From NCBI GenBank assembly GCA_000720375.1, contig JOAA01000024.1:1-64000 (forward strand): a stretch of 64,000 nucleotides of DNA, in the 5' to 3' direction. The stretch is from Rhodococcus rhodnii (lineage in GTDB: Bacteria > Actinomycetota > Actinomycetes > Mycobacteriales > Pseudonocardiaceae). This document shows positions 62,074-64,000 of the stretch, piece after piece. The translations under genes and the position numbers were made by a program. Position 1 is the first letter of the stretch. The number at the start of each line of letters is the position of its first letter. The notes below the pieces were generated by a model. The model worked only from the letters and a program-made list of their open reading frames with translations. It ran no database searches and was not told the DNA's origin.

Positions 62074-63131
62074 GCCGACCTCAGACTGGGCAGCACTTCC
62101 CGGCCGATCAGCCGAACACTGCGCAGCGCTTCTTCGTGCGTGACGTCACCGAACCGGACCTGCAGGCTCACTTCCGCGCCCGGGTAGAGCTCGCCGATCC
62201 GGAGCATCGCCTTGGTCACTTCGTCGACGTCGCCGACGACCACGTTGCCCGCGTCGAGCAGATCGGTGAAGGTCGTGCGGCGGGTGGCCTCCTCCATCTT
62301 CTCGTAGCCGGGGTACTGGTCGGACTTGACGCCGCGCCAAGACCCATACGCCTCAAGCTGTTTGGTCTTGTAGTGCTCGAAGTGCTCCTCGGCCCGCTGG
62401 CGAGCCTCGGTGCCGGACTCGGCGACGTAGCAGTGGTAGCTGACGTGCACCCGGCCCTGCGGCGGATGTCCCGCCTCGACGCGTGCTGCGCGATGCACCT
62501 CGAGCAGTTCGACAAGCCGCTGATGGCTGGCGACAATCGGGATGATCATCAGGTGGTATCCGCGTTCGCCCGCCCACTGGAACGACTCCGGGGACACCGT
62601 CGCGGCCATGAAGACCGGCGGTCCCGGCTGCTGGACCGGCCGCGGGAGCATCCGTGGCAACGGACCGAACTGGTGGAACTTGCCTTCCCAGCGGAACTGC
62701 TCGTCGTGCCACAGGCGTTCGACCGCGGTGACGCCCTCCTGCATCCGGTCCCGGCTTTCGGACATCGGGATGTCGAACGCGGCGAACTCCGAAGGCAGGA
62801 AGGCACGCCCGAATCCCGCGTCGAGCCTGCCGCCGGAGATGTTGTCCAGCACGGACAACGACGACGCGAGTTTCACCGGGTGCTGGAACGCGGGCACGAC
62901 GGCCCCGGTGACCAGCCGGACGTTGCGGGTGCGGGCCGCGACCGCGGTCAGGAACACGACCGGGTCAGGGCTGTAGCCGCCCCACTCGTGGAAGTGGTGC
63001 TCCACCGCCTTGACGTGACTGAAGCCCAGGTCGTCCGCGACTTCGCACAGTTCGAGGCACTCGGCGTAGAACCGGTCGGCGGGCATCTCGTCCGGGCCGA
63101 GGGTGGGCAAGAAGTTCAGACCGGCCAACAT
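62070..63131 (-). CDS. LLM-class monooxygenase, MupA/Atu3640-like, NRPS-associated
   Basis: A 353-residue luciferase-like flavin monooxygenase. Family features are FYAECLELCEVADDLGFSHVKAVEHHFHEWGGYSPDP, RLVTGAVVPAFQHPVKLA, and SGGRLDAGFGRAFLPSEF. This subgroup is repeatedly found inside or fused to NRPS/PKS genes and is thought to hydroxylate carrier-bound intermediates. Start and stop overlap both neighbours (TGATG with the aldolase, ATGA with the NRPS), so it is co-translated. FMNH2 is the expected cofactor; no dedicated flavin reductase is seen. Confidence 0.88.
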   Translation of the reverse strand: MLAGLNFLPTLGPDEMPADRFYAECLELCEVADDLGFSHVKAVEHHFHEWGGYSPDPVVFLTAVAARTRNVRLVTGAVVPAFQHPVKLASSLSVLDNISGGRLDAGFGRAFLPSEFAAFDIPMSESRDRMQEGVTAVERLWHDEQFRWEGKFHQFGPLPRMLPRPVQQPGPPVFMAATVSPESFQWAGERGYHLMIIPIVASHQRLVELLEVHRAARVEAGHPPQGRVHVSYHCYVAESGTEARQRAEEHFEHYKTKQLEAYGSWRGVKSDQYPGYEKMEEATRRTTFTDLLDAGNVVVGDVDEVTKAMLRIGELYPGAEVSLQVRFGDVTHEEALRSVRLIGREVLPSLRSA

Positions 63132-63862
63132 CAGCGCCGCCTCATCACTGTGGAGCGGTAAAGGTTGCGGAACTGCAGTTCGGCGTACTCGAGCCCGGCC
63201 AGCGTCTCCGCGGTCGGCTGGGCGATCTCGTGCGGGATCACAATCGGCTTCCCGGCCGCCTCAGCCAGCAGTTGCACCTGCGCGGCACGTTCCATCACGA
63301 CGAAGAGCCACGCCGCTTCCGCGACGGAGCGGCCACCGGTCAGGAAGCCGTGATTCTGCAGGATCACAGCGGTGCCCGCGCCCATGGTGGCGACGACTTC
63401 CTTGCCCTCCTGGCGGTCGTTCACCAAACCGTCGTACTGGGCGTAGACCGCGTGGCGGCCATACAGCGCGCAGGCGTCCTGTGTGATGGGGTCCAGCACG
63501 CGGCCCAGCGAGGACCATGCCTTGCCGTACAACGAATGTGTGTGAGCGAACGCGGCCAGGTCCGGGCGCGCCCGGTGCAGCTCACCGTGCAGCGGATCGA
63601 CCGACGGGTTCATCGCGCCGCGACCGGCGAGCACAGTGCCCTGCGGGCCGATGTAGAGCAGGTCACGTACCCGTACCTCGTGGAAGTCCAGGCCGAACGG
63701 GTTGACCCAGTAGCAATCCGGGTTGTCCGGGTCGGTGACGCTGATGTGGCCCGCGATCCCCTCGCCGTAGCCCAGCAGCGCGAACAGCTGGATGGCCTCG
63801 ATCAGTTCTTCCTTGACCTCTTCGCGCCGAACGCTTGCCTCGTCGGCCAGCACCTCATCCAC
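63131..63862 (-). CDS. Class II aldolase/adducin-family protein
   Basis: A 243-residue zinc aldolase-fold protein. LGYGEGIAGHISVTDPDNPDCYWVNPFG is the N-terminal signature, FAHTHSLYGKAW provides two metal-binding His, and ILQNHGFLTGGRSVAEA gives the third. Members catalyse retro-aldol or decarboxylation of hydroxy acids; the substrate here is unknown. The start is GTG 63862, with GAGGAGG 9 bases upstream. It overlaps the end of the preceding gene by 8 bp, placing it inside the biosynthetic operon. Confidence 0.87.
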   Translation of the reverse strand: MDEVLADEASVRREEVKEELIEAIQLFALLGYGEGIAGHISVTDPDNPDCYWVNPFGLDFHEVRVRDLLYIGPQGTVLAGRGAMNPSVDPLHGELHRARPDLAAFAHTHSLYGKAWSSLGRVLDPITQDACALYGRHAVYAQYDGLVNDRQEGKEVVATMGAGTAVILQNHGFLTGGRSVAEAAWLFVVMERAAQVQLLAEAAGKPIVIPHEIAQPTAETLAGLEYAELQFRNLYRSTVMRRR

Positions 63863-64000
63863 GGTCGCGCACCTCCTCTTCGGTCGCGTCGTACACACAG
63901 CGGAAGCCGACCTCGTTGTGCCGGTCGGTGAGCAGGTCCTTGCCGCGGTAGAACGTGGTCAGGCACACCGGCGGCGAGGTCCATGTGCCGCCGCGCAGCA
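63855..64000 (-). CDS. Sulfatase-modifying-factor/EgtB-like protein, C-terminal end (partial at right edge)
   Basis: The minus strand from the right edge reads LRGGTWTSPPVCLTTFYRG, then DRHNEVGFRCVYDAT, and stops at TGA 63855-63857 (47 residues visible). RGG(S/T)W and VGFRCV are the closing motifs of the formylglycine-generating-enzyme (SUMF1) fold, shared by FGE, EgtB/OvoA-type sulfoxide synthases and NRPS-associated oxygenases. It overlaps the aldolase start by 8 bp, so it is upstream in the same operon. Which subtype it is cannot be told without the N-terminal part. Confidence 0.75.
   Translation of the reverse strand, partial: LRGGTWTSPPVCLTTFYRGKDLLTDRHNEVGFRCVYDATEEEVRDRG

Noticed and set aside
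1..64000. tRNA, rRNA or CRISPR arrays
   Set aside because: Gene-free gaps are all under 300 bp and none shows cloverleaf-like stems with a TTCRA arm or regularly spaced repeats by eye.

Overview
The window is high-GC actinomycete chromosome. Codon third positions are strongly G/C, GTG starts and ATGA/GTGA stop-start overlaps are common, and an F420-dependent glucose-6-phosphate dehydrogenase is present. Many secreted proteins, one-component regulators and an NRPS operon point to a Pseudonocardiales- or Streptomyces-like soil organism; I cannot name the genus. No rRNA, tRNA or CRISPR was seen, and no gene-free stretch exceeds 300 bases.

Layout. 1-7.3 kb: the tail of an IS630-type transposase, a DyP peroxidase, two small secreted proteins, a secreted papain-like protease, an MFS exporter, two TetR regulators and a RibD_C/DHFR-like reductase. 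7.3-16.3 kb: a nitrogen-scavenging locus with allophanate hydrolase, a biotin-dependent 'urea carboxylase' and two DUF1989 proteins in one overlapping operon, plus an APC permease and a divergent TetR. The two DUF1989 genes make guanidine the more likely substrate, and a 33-bp element repeated before each transcription unit is the probable TetR operator. 16.3-18 kb: a stand-alone TrpF, a SnoaL-like protein and a frameshifted HxlR regulator. 18.1-21.8 kb: an XRE regulator, an HTH-ImmA/IrrE protease and a polytopic membrane protein in overlapping order, with a luciferase-like oxidoreductase. 21.9-26 kb: an IS110 element that appears to have landed between a drug-exporter gene and its promoter, then a MarC-like protein and an orphan.

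26.2-36.8 kb: a nine-gene plus-strand operon for an extracellular amino-sugar polysaccharide. It encodes an Agd3-like deacetylase, a PelF glycosyltransferase, a polytopic membrane protein, a nucleotidyltransferase, two sugar epimerases, a nucleotide-sugar dehydrogenase and two GH114-like glycosidases. The contents match the logic of Pel/galactosaminogalactan loci, without PelD or the outer-membrane genes, and the leader is structured. 36.8-46 kb: an epoxide-hydrolase-like lipoprotein, a large LuxR regulator, an SDR, a secreted esterase, a TPR protein, a metallopeptidase with a small overlapping partner, and fgd.

46.1-64 kb (open at the right edge): a minus-strand NRPS operon of at least 13 tightly packed genes. 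An A-T-C-T protein, a free-standing A domain and a C-A-T-TE protein together suggest a tripeptide-type product. Tailoring and supply genes are an amidinotransferase, a desaturase-like membrane enzyme, an intact 2OG/Fe(II) hydroxylase, a methyltransferase, an aminotransferase, a PPOX-fold protein, a MupA-type luciferase-like monooxygenase, a class II aldolase and the end of a sulfatase-modifying-factor-like protein. In the first adenylation domain the conserved Asp that binds the alpha-amino group is Ala, so it probably loads an atypical acid. This operon is the best candidate for an undescribed system; the polysaccharide operon is second.
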